Below, one piece after another: positions 9,901-17,445 of a stretch of DNA of 64,000 bases. Source of the DNA: Paucibacter sp. KCTC 42545 (GTDB taxonomy: Bacteria > Pseudomonadota > Gammaproteobacteria > Burkholderiales > Burkholderiaceae_C). Under the pieces are notes generated by a model that had not been told where the DNA came from, did no database searches, and worked only from the letters and a program-made list of their open reading frames with translations. Location: contig NZ_CP013692.1 of the NCBI RefSeq assembly GCF_001477625.1, forward strand, positions 4,030,001-4,094,000. The letters are read 5' to 3'. Position numbers and translations under genes: made by a program. Position 1 is the first letter of the stretch. Each line of letters starts with the position of its first letter.

Positions 9901-10531
9901 GGCCTTGCAGGCCGCCGTGCGCCAATGGCTGGCCGCGCAAAAGCCCGGCGCCAAGCTGCCGCCCTTGAGCCAGGCGATTGCCGAAGCCCTGGCGCCGCTG
10001 AGCCAGCAAGACCCCGACATCATCCCGCGCACCCTCACCGGCATCATGCTGGGCTTCCCGCCCACCGTGCATGGCAACACCCTGGCCTGCCTGGGCGCTT
10101 GGGTGATGAGCAAAAAGCTCTGGGATGTGCAGCAGGACTGGCCCGCCGCGCCGGCAAGCACGCCGCCGGCCCAGCTCTACAGCCGCGCAGTGTCAGCCCT
10201 GCGGCCCACGCTGCTGGCCACCATGGTGGGGCGGCCGGTGCCGAATATGGTCTGGCGCACAGCCCGCAAAGCCCATCAGTTAGGGCTGGTGGAGGTGCAG
10301 CAGGGCGAAACGCTGATCGTGGGCATTGCCTCGGCCACGCAGCAAAACCCGCGCGAGCACTACACGATGTTTGGCGGCGACCGGCGCGACGCCGTCAAGC
10401 CCGCGCCGCTGCATGCCTGCCCCGGCTATGCCATGGCCATGGGCGTGATGATGGGCGTGGCCGCGGCCGTTCTGGAGGCCGGCACGCTGCGCTTCACCGG
10501 CTCACCCACAGTGCTGGGCGTGCAGGTTTAA
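6974..10531 (+). CDS. fusion protein: N-terminal domain + DyP peroxidase + cytochrome P450-like domain
   Basis: 1185 residues from ATG 6974, preceded by AGGGAGC; the frame stays open 153 bases upstream but without a ribosome site. Residues 1 to about 295 are a domain I cannot assign. From residue 300 (DIQG) a dye-decolorizing peroxidase domain begins: GFVDG at 482-486 with catalytic Asp485, the likely proximal haem His611 in HIRRANPR, and the distal Arg632/633 in LLRRG, with spacings as in fungal and bacterial DyPs. From about residue 800 the sequence changes to a P450-like domain ending in HACPGYAMAMG, where Cys1149 would be the thiolate ligand. The usual ExxR and FxxG parts are weak, so this half is divergent. 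No signal peptide is seen. Two haems per chain are expected. It converges with the cyclase gene, 19 bases away. Confidence 0.8.
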   Translation: MSKPAFETQLQGITDLVLITPIKPGFVTAFETITYVDRLRRVLKSLNALRLGARESSDAPGLFTDVVSRFHIVHSFRWAIIAPPADAAPGTPHKLLLNVCFDGGWEPYMRVIWDQLGSMLDLILCHAEGYRLAKETSFERYKDWVREHEIASDFLYFETGRSSADHDYLAALEWQEREHPETDAALAATRIRTPVPGETAPLPDGLPARAAMAVRALPALATLYTLDRYFMRDDPSVADGQCLIRAARDILFELVQLDTAKLFPPGSPLRAAYYRMLDWFEKPARVAEISTRQLDYQPSDIQGGMLTAYPDLSGGAMVLLRVVQAPQAVAWLAAFPASNEDDTVKGNKPADGFYRNVALSLAGLRALGVSSSRLERMPQPFVEGMEARAGVLGDLRHNHPRYWKLPQRNWPAASANAESGRVDLNAVHVLIQLRHGTQVSEAARQAAIQQLEQGSGLQVLSVQAMRRNSAPGKPKQTVESFGFVDGISQPVVGEPSGPTPAQPWSDAVQRGELLLGYRTDRERYAVPEQADALLDKGTFLVVRKLRQFPGRLQQTLDSQVTELGLDRKTLLAKMMGRWPDGVPLAAPAIGPGNNFNYSQDAQGKACPFHAHIRRANPRTDPTLATPVPRLLRRGMSYGPPLQPGQAPADMDKDERGLIFMAYNASLAEQFETVQRWISGGNSSGGYAGQSDPFLGVAVPKAAAAERLPSTTPRVFRFEHEGRALSLNLGEQPLVELQWGAYFFVPAITALRQLPMLVELPAFPTPIAVPARAPDVADAKAWQEWLEDSNSRDAAWAYVRSQPGGVLRTAYGVLVGEAARVCDVFRDVDSRYSVSGYGSRMAQSVGRGYLGMDEDSGHREQAPLINAAIERIDEASAFGAARTIANAVIKQTVGGARQLQLKEALLDLEQLSEHVLAALCQQWFGLPDQRLMWGTEWHAASDTPAPRCPRDFIAVSRYVFGPHPSPVVEKTASKKGQALQAAVRQWLAAQKPGAKLPPLSQAIAEALAPLSQQDPDIIPRTLTGIMLGFPPTVHGNTLACLGAWVMSKKLWDVQQDWPAAPASTPPAQLYSRAVSALRPTLLATMVGRPVPNMVWRTARKAHQLGLVEVQQGETLIVGIASATQQNPREHYTMFGGDRRDAVKPAPLHACPGYAMAMGVMMGVAAAVLEAGTLRFTGSPTVLGVQV

Positions 10532-10550
10532 GCGAGCGCGCCGCGGGCCT

Positions 10551-13500
10551 TCAGGCCGCGGCGGCGCGCAGCCGCGCCACTTCGGCCAAATGCCAGTCCA
10601 TGCCCATGCGGGCGAACAAGGGCTCGGCCTGATCGAGCTCAGGCCCGCCGCTGCGCCCCAGGGCGGTGGCCAGCTCGGCCGCGCACAGCAGCGTCACGGC
10701 GCGCTCATGGGCCGAGCCGCGCCGCTCGGCCACGCCGAAGGCGCGCGCCAAATAGTGATCCACGCGCGCGGCGGCGGCTGCGGCCTGGCTGGCATCAGTC
10801 GCCGCCACCGCATCAGCGGCCGCCAGCCGTGCGGCGACCCGGTAAGCCATGGCCACACCGATCAAATCATTGCGGCGGGCGCGATTCAGCGCCTCGGCAA
10901 TGTGATGGCGGGCGGCCTCGACCTGGCCTTGCTCGGCCATGATTTCGGCCAACCAGCCGTGGTTGAATGAATTGAACAAGCCGCCACCGCGCGGTGCCAG
11001 CCAATGCGTGGCGTTCAGCAAGACCTGGCTGGCAGCCACCGAGCGCGTGCTCTTCCAGGCCGCGTAGGCCTGCGCCGCATGGCCCATCGCGCAGGTGAAC
11101 AGGCTGCGCACCTGGGTGCCGATGCGGTGCGCTTCTGCCGCGCAGACTTGCGCCTCGTCCCAGCGCCCTTGCCACAGCAGCACGGCGGCGCGCCAGCCCT
11201 GGATGGAGGCTTCCACCGCATGATTGCTGCCGCGCACATCGGTCAGCGCTTCCTCGAAGACGCTGTGGGCCTCCGAGAAATGGCCTTGGTCGCCCAGCAC
11301 ATAGGCCTGCACGGCCAAGGAGTAAGCCAGGCCCACATTGACCCGCCCGGGGCGATGACGCGGGCGTTGGTAGGCAATCGCCTGACCCAGCAGCGCCAGG
11401 GCCGGCTCATACTGGCCCGCCGCCGCGCGGATCTGGCCCAGCACGCCGCGCAACTGGGCCACCAGGCCTTCGTCCGTGCCTTGCTGAGCCGCGGCCAGGC
11501 CCTGCTCACAATGCTGGGCACCCACATGCGCCTGGCCGAGCGCGTAGTGCACATAACCCAGCCAATACTCGGCGCGGGCGATCAGATCCTGCTTGCCGCT
11601 GATTTGCGCCAGCTTGGCCGCATGCTTCAAGACCCGCAGGTCGGCAGCCGAGGCGTCGAACACGCAAGCCATGCCGAAGCGCTGGGCGATGGAGATCCAG
11701 CGTAGGGCAATCTCGTCGCTGGCCGGCAGATGCTCCAGCGCCTCCAGCACCGCGCGGTACTGCTGCTTGGCGCGGTCCAGGGCGGAGCCGGCCAGCGCCT
11801 GGTCACCCGCTTGTTCGGCATGCTGAGCGGCGGCTTCCCATTGGCGGGCAGCGCGGCTGTGATAGGCCAGCAGCTCATGCACCGGCGCTTGGCCCGGCTG
11901 GGCCATACGCTCGTTCAACTCGGTCAGGATGCGGCGGTGCAAAGCCTGGCGGGCCTGCATGCCAATGGCCTCATAGACCACATCGCGGGCCATGCCGTGC
12001 TTGAAACGCAAATAGCCGGGGCGCTGCGCCGGGAACACAAAGTCCTGCGCCGCGAGATTGCGCACCGCCGGGTGCGACTCATCGCAACCGGTCAAGCGCT
12101 GCAGCAGCCAGCTGGGAATCACATTGCCGATCACCGCCGTCACTCGCAGCAACTCGGCCTCGTCGGCCGCCAAGCGCGCCATGCGCGACTCAACCAGGGC
12201 CGACAACCAAGCGCTGCCATGCCCCAAGGGGTTAGCCGCCATCGCCCCAGCCGGCGACACCTGTGACACAAAGGCGCCGAAGTTGCGCAAGGCATCTTCC
12301 GCCCCGCCCTCATGCGCCAGGGCATGGCAGAGCTCCTCGATGAAGAGCGGGTTGCCACCGGCATGACGCTGGATCTCGACGGCCCAGAACGGGTCCACCC
12401 GAGGCAGCAGCTGGGCCGTGGCGGCTTGCGCCTCCTGGGCGCTGAAGGGCTGCAATTCATGCACCTGCACCGGGTCACGCCAAAGTTCGGGGGCGCTACT
12501 GAGTAAGTCGGGTGCCGCGTTCAGTCCACACTGCGCCTGCGGCCGGCTGGCGGTCAACAGCATCAGCGGCAGTTGCGCTTGCGCGGCCGTGGCGCGCAGG
12601 CGGTGCAAGAGGGCTGTGCTGGCATCGTCGGCCCAATGCAGGTCGTCGATGAAGATCAGCTGGGGCAGCTGCTGCGCCAGTTGCAGGAAGTAAGTCAGTA
12701 TGGCCTCGGCGCGTGCCTTGACTGGCAGCTGCATGACTTCAGCCGCCTGCTGGCTGCCCAGGGCGCGCTGGCTGCGCAGCATCTGCAGAAAAGGCTGCAA
12801 GGGCTCGGCGCTCAAATGGCTTTCGCAGTAGCCGCGATGGATCTGGCAATCCTCATCGGCGGAGCGGTACAGAAACTCTTCGGTCAGCCGGGTCTTGCCC
12901 AGGCCCGGCTCGGCCTGCACATTGATCCAGCGCGGCCGGCCGCGGCTGGCGGCGGCCAAGGCCTGCTCCAGCAGGTTCAGCTCGGCGCCACGCCCGACAA
13001 AGGGGCTGAGGCCGCGCAGCTGGCTGGCCTCAAAGCGGCGCTTGATGGCCGAAGTGCCAAAGATGCGGTAGACCGACAAAGGCGTCGCGCGCCCCTTGAC
13101 CAGCAGGGGCCGGCGCTCATCGGTTTGGAAGTAATGGCATTGCAGGCCCAAGCTGGCTTCGCTGACCAGGATTTCGTCGGGGCCGGCGGCCTCGCACAGG
13201 CGCGCCGCGATATTGGGCACATTGCCCAGCAGTTCGAACTTGCCGCGCACCTCGTCGCCGGCTTCCATCAGCACCATGCCGGCATGAATGCCGGAGTGCA
13301 GGGTCAGGACTTGCCTGTGCGGCCAGCAGGGCTGGCCCGAGGCTGGGCGCATCTCACGCACCGCCGCGTGCAACTCCAGGGCCGCCATGGTGGCATGCCG
13401 CCCTGCTTCTTCATCCGGCTGCGGATGGCCAAAAATGGCCAGCATGCCATCGCCTTGGATGCGCACCACCGTGCCGCCGTGTTTGGCCACCAGGCCTTGG

Positions 13501-13658
13501 TAGAGGCCGCGCAACTCGGCCAGCATCAAGGCATAGTCTTCGGCCTCCATGGCTCCCGCCAGCCGTGTCGATTCCGACAAATCAGCAAACAAGATGGTCA
13601 GGTTGCGCCTATGACCGGATGCCCTCAGTGCCGGCGCTAAATCGGACTGCTCGCTCAT
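10551..13658 (-). CDS. class III adenylate/guanylate cyclase fused to AAA ATPase and TPR region
   Basis: 1035 residues from ATG 13658 (MSEQSDLAP), which follows CAGGGGC; the longer open frame to 13994 encodes unrelated translation of the neighbour's tail. Residues about 17-200 are a class III cyclase: first metal Asp26 in LFADLSES, second metal Asp in RIQGDGMLAIFG, and LGNVPNIAARL with the transition-state Asn and Arg. From about residue 215 (FVGRGAELNLLEQAL) an AAA/STAND-type ATPase follows with Walker A EPGLGKT and the Walker B-like IFIDDLHW. The rest, to the C-terminus, is alpha-helical TPR-like repeats. This cyclase-ATPase-TPR design is common in soil and freshwater bacteria. It probably makes cAMP in response to a signal sensed by the TPR or ATPase part. 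Confidence 0.88.
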   Translation of the reverse strand: MSEQSDLAPALRASGHRRNLTILFADLSESTRLAGAMEAEDYALMLAELRGLYQGLVAKHGGTVVRIQGDGMLAIFGHPQPDEEAGRHATMAALELHAAVREMRPASGQPCWPHRQVLTLHSGIHAGMVLMEAGDEVRGKFELLGNVPNIAARLCEAAGPDEILVSEASLGLQCHYFQTDERRPLLVKGRATPLSVYRIFGTSAIKRRFEASQLRGLSPFVGRGAELNLLEQALAAASRGRPRWINVQAEPGLGKTRLTEEFLYRSADEDCQIHRGYCESHLSAEPLQPFLQMLRSQRALGSQQAAEVMQLPVKARAEAILTYFLQLAQQLPQLIFIDDLHWADDASTALLHRLRATAAQAQLPLMLLTASRPQAQCGLNAAPDLLSSAPELWRDPVQVHELQPFSAQEAQAATAQLLPRVDPFWAVEIQRHAGGNPLFIEELCHALAHEGGAEDALRNFGAFVSQVSPAGAMAANPLGHGSAWLSALVESRMARLAADEAELLRVTAVIGNVIPSWLLQRLTGCDESHPAVRNLAAQDFVFPAQRPGYLRFKHGMARDVVYEAIGMQARQALHRRILTELNERMAQPGQAPVHELLAYHSRAARQWEAAAQHAEQAGDQALAGSALDRAKQQYRAVLEALEHLPASDEIALRWISIAQRFGMACVFDASAADLRVLKHAAKLAQISGKQDLIARAEYWLGYVHYALGQAHVGAQHCEQGLAAAQQGTDEGLVAQLRGVLGQIRAAAGQYEPALALLGQAIAYQRPRHRPGRVNVGLAYSLAVQAYVLGDQGHFSEAHSVFEEALTDVRGSNHAVEASIQGWRAAVLLWQGRWDEAQVCAAEAHRIGTQVRSLFTCAMGHAAQAYAAWKSTRSVAASQVLLNATHWLAPRGGGLFNSFNHGWLAEIMAEQGQVEAARHHIAEALNRARRNDLIGVAMAYRVAARLAAADAVAATDASQAAAAAARVDHYLARAFGVAERRGSAHERAVTLLCAAELATALGRSGGPELDQAEPLFARMGMDWHLAEVARLRAAAA

Positions 13659-13824
13659 GCCCCTGTTCTCATTTTTTTCGGGCTGAGGTACACCGCCTTC
13701 GCCCAGCAAGCCAATGGCTTGTTGCGAAAGACGGTCTTGCGCCAACCCTTTTTTGATCACCCGCGGCTCTTTGGCCGACGTTCTGGCGCGTATCGTACCG
13801 CTTGGTGATAGAAAAAAGGAATTA

Positions 13825-13938
13825 CTACCTTTCCAGGGGGATGCCGAAGTCCGCCAAATCCTCTTCGCGCAGGCCCAGGTAAATGGATTCCCCCTGGCGG
13901 CGGTGGATATTGATCTTGGCGTTATAGACCCGGTGCTA
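13825..13938 (-). other. in-frame coding-like extension beyond the amber stop of the cyclase-like gene
   Basis: Reading on in the same frame after TAG (13936-13938), 36 further codons encode a well-formed protein tail (HRVYNAKINIHRR, then GESIYLGLREEDLADFGI) before a second TAG at 13825-13827. Codon use matches the neighbouring genes, and the composition is that of a soluble domain end, unlike the odd Ser/Thr-rich translation of the overlapping frame. This suggests that the ancestral protein was about 420 residues long. The sequence alone cannot tell a recent nonsense mutation from readthrough or a base error. Confidence 0.6.
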
Positions 13939-15087
13939 TAGACCATGCTTGTCGCGGATGGCGAATTCGCTGATGTCGAATTGGCTCTCTTCATCGCGCC
14001 GCCCGGTCAGGTAGCAGGCGATTTCGTCAATCTCCGAACCACCCAGGGCCAGGCCGTCGAGTTGCTTGAGCGGGGAGCGAGCGCGCTCCACAAAGTCTTT
14101 GCTGTCGATGCGCTGGCTATTGCCGCCCTGGCTGTCGTGCATCAAGGTGCTGAATTTTCCCACCAGGATCTGGCCGGGCAAGGCGCGGTCCAGCATGCGC
14201 GCCAACTCGATCGTGACCTGGCCCACCAAATAGCTGAAAGAGGTCGGGTTCAGGCCTTCGGACTGATAGAACTCGTAGTGCGAACCGACATGGAAGGCGG
14301 CGCGCAGGCGCGGCACCGATTCCGGCCGCAATGCCCGCTCACGCGCCAGGGCGTTATCGGCCAGGATGAATTGCAGCAGCTGGTAAAGCTCCACATTGGC
14401 TTCGATGCCGCGCATGCGGTTCCAGATGTAGAAGCCGTCGCCGGTGGTGGTGCGGGCGAAATTGATATTGATCTCGCGGTCCAGCAGCTTGGCATAAGCG
14501 GCGTTGACCGAGCAGGACAAGCTGCCCAACTGCACCACTTGCTGCAGCGGCTTGAGCAGGGAGAAGCCCACTGTGTCGAGCAGAATCACGGCGCGATCTT
14601 CCACCAGGCGGATGCTGTAGCGCGCCACGATGGCGGCCACCAGCTCCAGGCCCAAGCCCAGCTTGGGCTCGAAGGGCAGGTCCACATGCAGGGGCGCGAT
14701 ACCGAATTCGGCCGCCAGGGCATCTAACTGGGCGTCGGGCAGCTGGCCGGGTTGGGCCAGCACCTCGTCGAGCAAGCGGCTGCGGCGTTCGCCTTCGGCC
14801 TCATCATTGGCGGCCTGGGCCGCCTGCACGAACTCGGTCAACATCGGGTGCGGGGCCAGCAGCAAGCGCAAACCCTGCGCACTGGGCGCCCAGCCGTAGA
14901 CCAGGTTCTGACCCAGGTCCCACAACTCGTAGAGGCGTTGGTCGAGCAGCATGATGTGCTCGCGCACCTCGGCCTCGCTCAATTGCGCTGGCCAGTCGTA
15001 GGCCATGAAGCCGTCCAGCCATGACTTGCGGCGGCGTAACACTTCGTTCAATCCCAACACTCCTTGGCGACTCTCAATGCCGCGCAT
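13936..15087 (-). CDS. divergent class III nucleotide cyclase-like protein, apparently truncated by an amber codon
   Basis: 383 residues from ATG 15087; no clear ribosome site, and MAYDWPAQ at residue 28 is an alternative start. The first half is helical and unassigned. From about residue 165 the order of motifs matches the class III cyclase fold: ILLDTVGFSLL (metal Asp), TTTGDGFYIWN (second Asp), AAFHVGSHYEF, and YLVGQVTIELARMLDRALPG followed by QILVG. The Asn of the usual VNxAAR motif is not conserved (VTIELAR), so activity is doubtful. It ends at TAG 13936, but coding-like sequence continues in frame for 36 codons. It lies upstream of the true cyclase gene on the same strand and may be co-transcribed with it. 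Confidence 0.6.
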   Translation of the reverse strand: MRGIESRQGVLGLNEVLRRRKSWLDGFMAYDWPAQLSEAEVREHIMLLDQRLYELWDLGQNLVYGWAPSAQGLRLLLAPHPMLTEFVQAAQAANDEAEGERRSRLLDEVLAQPGQLPDAQLDALAAEFGIAPLHVDLPFEPKLGLGLELVAAIVARYSIRLVEDRAVILLDTVGFSLLKPLQQVVQLGSLSCSVNAAYAKLLDREININFARTTTGDGFYIWNRMRGIEANVELYQLLQFILADNALARERALRPESVPRLRAAFHVGSHYEFYQSEGLNPTSFSYLVGQVTIELARMLDRALPGQILVGKFSTLMHDSQGGNSQRIDSKDFVERARSPLKQLDGLALGGSEIDEIACYLTGRRDEESQFDISEFAIRDKHGL

Positions 15088-15153
15088 TGTCGGTCAGCCG
15101 GGGCGGCTTGGGCTGCTTGGCCTGGATTCTCGGGAGTGGCCGGGTGTCGGCAC

Positions 15154-17157
15154 TCACCAGCTGCGCGGCGCGTTGCCACCGGCCAATAACTGCGTAATGC
15201 TGGGGACCAGCTCATCAAGCAAATGCTCTTTCTTGATCAGCCGCGCCAGGCCCATGGCCTGCACCTGCTGCTGCAGATGCTCGCTGACGTAGCCGGTGGA
15301 CAAAAACAGCGGCAGCTGCGGGTGGCTGCTCTGCATCGCCTTGGCCAGGCCCAGGCCGTCGCGCCCGGGCATGTTGTAGTCGCTCACCACGACGGCGATG
15401 TCCTGGCCATATGCCGCCAGACTGGCCAGCGCCTCGTCCACCGAGGCGCACAACAGCACCCGGTAGCCGGCCCGCCGCAGCAGGCCTTCGACGGTCAGGC
15501 GCATCACCTCGTCGTCATCCACGTACAAAACCTGCGGGCGCACAGCGATTTGAGCCGGCAACGCCGCAGGGCCATGGGCTTGGGGGCCGGGCGATGGCGC
15601 CTGCACCGCCGCGCCGGTGTAACTGGGCAGATAGACGCTGAAGCAGCTGCCCGCGCCGAGCTGGCTCTCCAGCGCCACAGCGCCGCGATGGCTGCGCACG
15701 ATGCCATGCACCACCGACAAGCCCAAGCCCGTGCCCTGCTCCACCGGCTTGGTGGTGAAAAAAGGCTCGAAGATGCGCGCGCGGGTCTCCTCGCTGATGC
15801 CGCTGCCGTCATCACGTACGAAAAGATGGGCATAGTCGCCGGCCGGCAAATCCAGCTCGGGACGGTCCTCGGGCAAGTGGCAGGCGCGCAGGCCGACTTC
15901 AATCTTGCCGCCCTGGGCAGGCAGCGCCTGCCAGGCATTGGTGCAGAGGTTGAACAAGACCTGCTGCAACTCGCTGGCATCGGCCTCGACCCGCAAGGAC
16001 TCGTCCGCCTCAACGATGCGCAGGCTCACCCGTGGCGGCAGACTGGCTTGCAGCAGCGCCAGGTTGTCCTTGACCTGCTCGGCCAGCGGAATAACTTCCA
16101 GGCTGTGCGGCGCGTGGCGGCTGAAGGCCAACATCTTCTGCACCATGCTGCGGGCGCGCTCACCGCCGCGGCTAATCAGGCGCAGCGGCTGGCGGGCCGG
16201 GTGATCCTCGGCCAACAAGGCGCTGGCCAGGCTGACATTGGCCAGAATGGCGCCCAACACATTGTTGAAGTCGTGCGCAATGCCGCCGGCCATGGTGCCC
16301 AAGGCCTCCAGCTTCTGGGCTTCACGCAGGCGCAGTTCAAGCTGATGACGCACCGCCTCGGCCTGCACCCGCTCACTCAAATCCACATCCACGCAGTACA
16401 GCAAAGCCTCGCCGCTGCCGCTGCGCTGCATGGAATGGCTGGAAAACACCGGCACCGGCGAACCGTTCTTGTGGCGCAAAACCAGCTCCTCGGCCGGCAC
16501 CGACACCACGCCGGACTGCAACCATTGCTGCGTGCCGGCGATCACCAGTTCGCGCATCTCGGGCGGGATGATCAGATCCTCCAGCTTTTGCCCGATCGCC
16601 TCCTCGGCGCTGAAGCCATAAAGCCGCTCACTGGCCTTGTTCCAGAAAATCACCCGGCGCTGGCTGTCATAGCCCTGCACCGAAACGCGCTCCACCCCTT
16701 CAATCAGCGCGCGAAAGCGCATCTCGCTTTCTTGCAGCGAGGCCTCAGCCAGCTTGGCCGCGCTGATATCGCGGAACACGCCTTGGGTGGCGGTGACGCG
16801 CCCTTGCTCATCCAGCACCGGCTCGGCCTGCACGCGAACCCACAATGGCACGGTAGCCCGCTGTTTCAAGCGCAAGTCCAGGGCATAGGCGAGGCCCTGA
16901 GACTCGCAGCGCGCCTGGGCGGCGATGACGCTGTCGCGGTCAGCGTCCTGCATTAGCGCCCAGCAGTCGGCAAGGGTGTGCAGGCTGTCCGGTGGCGCGC
17001 GCAGGATTTGATAGCTCGTGCCGCATGCATGAAGCACCCCCGCGACGCCACAGTCCTGGCGCCAAGCGCCTAACTCGGAGAAAGTGGCCGCGATTTGCAG
17101 CAGGCGCGGATCAGGCGCATGGCCGCGGTCCATACCTGCACCCGTCACAACGCCCAT
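15154..17157 (-). CDS. PAS-containing hybrid sensor histidine kinase with C-terminal receiver domain
   Basis: 667 residues; the start ATG at 17157 has GAGGAG eight bases upstream. Two PAS/PAC-like regions cover about residues 25-270 (with FWNKASERLYGFSAEEAIGQ). The dimerisation/phosphoacceptor segment GGIAHDFNNVLGA has His295. The ATPase domain follows with DDGSGI and GTGLGLSVVHG. A receiver domain starts near residue 542 (VLYVDDDE) with phosphoacceptor Asp593 in SDYNMPGRDG and the conserved Lys as IKKEHL. No membrane helix is seen, so it is probably a cytoplasmic sensor. It lies 66 bases upstream of the cyclase-like gene on the same strand, so it may belong to the same signalling group. Confidence 0.9.
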   Translation of the reverse strand: MGVVTGAGMDRGHAPDPRLLQIAATFSELGAWRQDCGVAGVLHACGTSYQILRAPPDSLHTLADCWALMQDADRDSVIAAQARCESQGLAYALDLRLKQRATVPLWVRVQAEPVLDEQGRVTATQGVFRDISAAKLAEASLQESEMRFRALIEGVERVSVQGYDSQRRVIFWNKASERLYGFSAEEAIGQKLEDLIIPPEMRELVIAGTQQWLQSGVVSVPAEELVLRHKNGSPVPVFSSHSMQRSGSGEALLYCVDVDLSERVQAEAVRHQLELRLREAQKLEALGTMAGGIAHDFNNVLGAILANVSLASALLAEDHPARQPLRLISRGGERARSMVQKMLAFSRHAPHSLEVIPLAEQVKDNLALLQASLPPRVSLRIVEADESLRVEADASELQQVLFNLCTNAWQALPAQGGKIEVGLRACHLPEDRPELDLPAGDYAHLFVRDDGSGISEETRARIFEPFFTTKPVEQGTGLGLSVVHGIVRSHRGAVALESQLGAGSCFSVYLPSYTGAAVQAPSPGPQAHGPAALPAQIAVRPQVLYVDDDEVMRLTVEGLLRRAGYRVLLCASVDEALASLAAYGQDIAVVVSDYNMPGRDGLGLAKAMQSSHPQLPLFLSTGYVSEHLQQQVQAMGLARLIKKEHLLDELVPSITQLLAGGNAPRSW

Positions 17158-17445
17158 AAATGGCTCTCCTCATTTGATTGGCTGAAGCCACCCCGAACGG
17201 GAATGCGCACGCCAGCACCCGCATGATGGTCTGCAAACCGTCATCGGCGCTCTTGCGAACGACTTTAATCCCTACTCGGCCCGGTCCTAGACTTGAATTG
17301 ACACGGTAAGAAGGTTCCGCCGCACCCTTGGAGGCCAATATGCCCCCTTTTCCAGTGCCTGCGGTGCTGCAAACAGACATTCAGAAGGCAAGCGGCCTAT
17401 GATGCTCAGTTGTTTTTCCTTGGCCTGCAGTAGCTCCCCACCATC
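17158..17445. other. divergent promoter region between the hybrid kinase and uvrA
   Basis: 288 bases. I looked for an SOS box (CTGT-N8-ACAG) before uvrA and found no convincing match, so LexA control is not supported here. No other feature stands out. Confidence 0.3.

Noticed and set aside
13659..13994. Longer N-terminus for the cyclase gene (start at 13994)
   Set aside because: The added residues are translation in the wrong frame of the neighbour's coding-like tail, and ATG 13658 has its own ribosome site.
15223..16956. 577-codon plus frame opposite the histidine kinase
   Set aside because: Same pattern of His/Gln/Ala-rich shadow translation; kinase motifs are on the other strand.
17158..17445. 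Possible LexA box before uvrA
   Set aside because: Only half matches (such as CTGC...ACAG with wrong spacing) were found.
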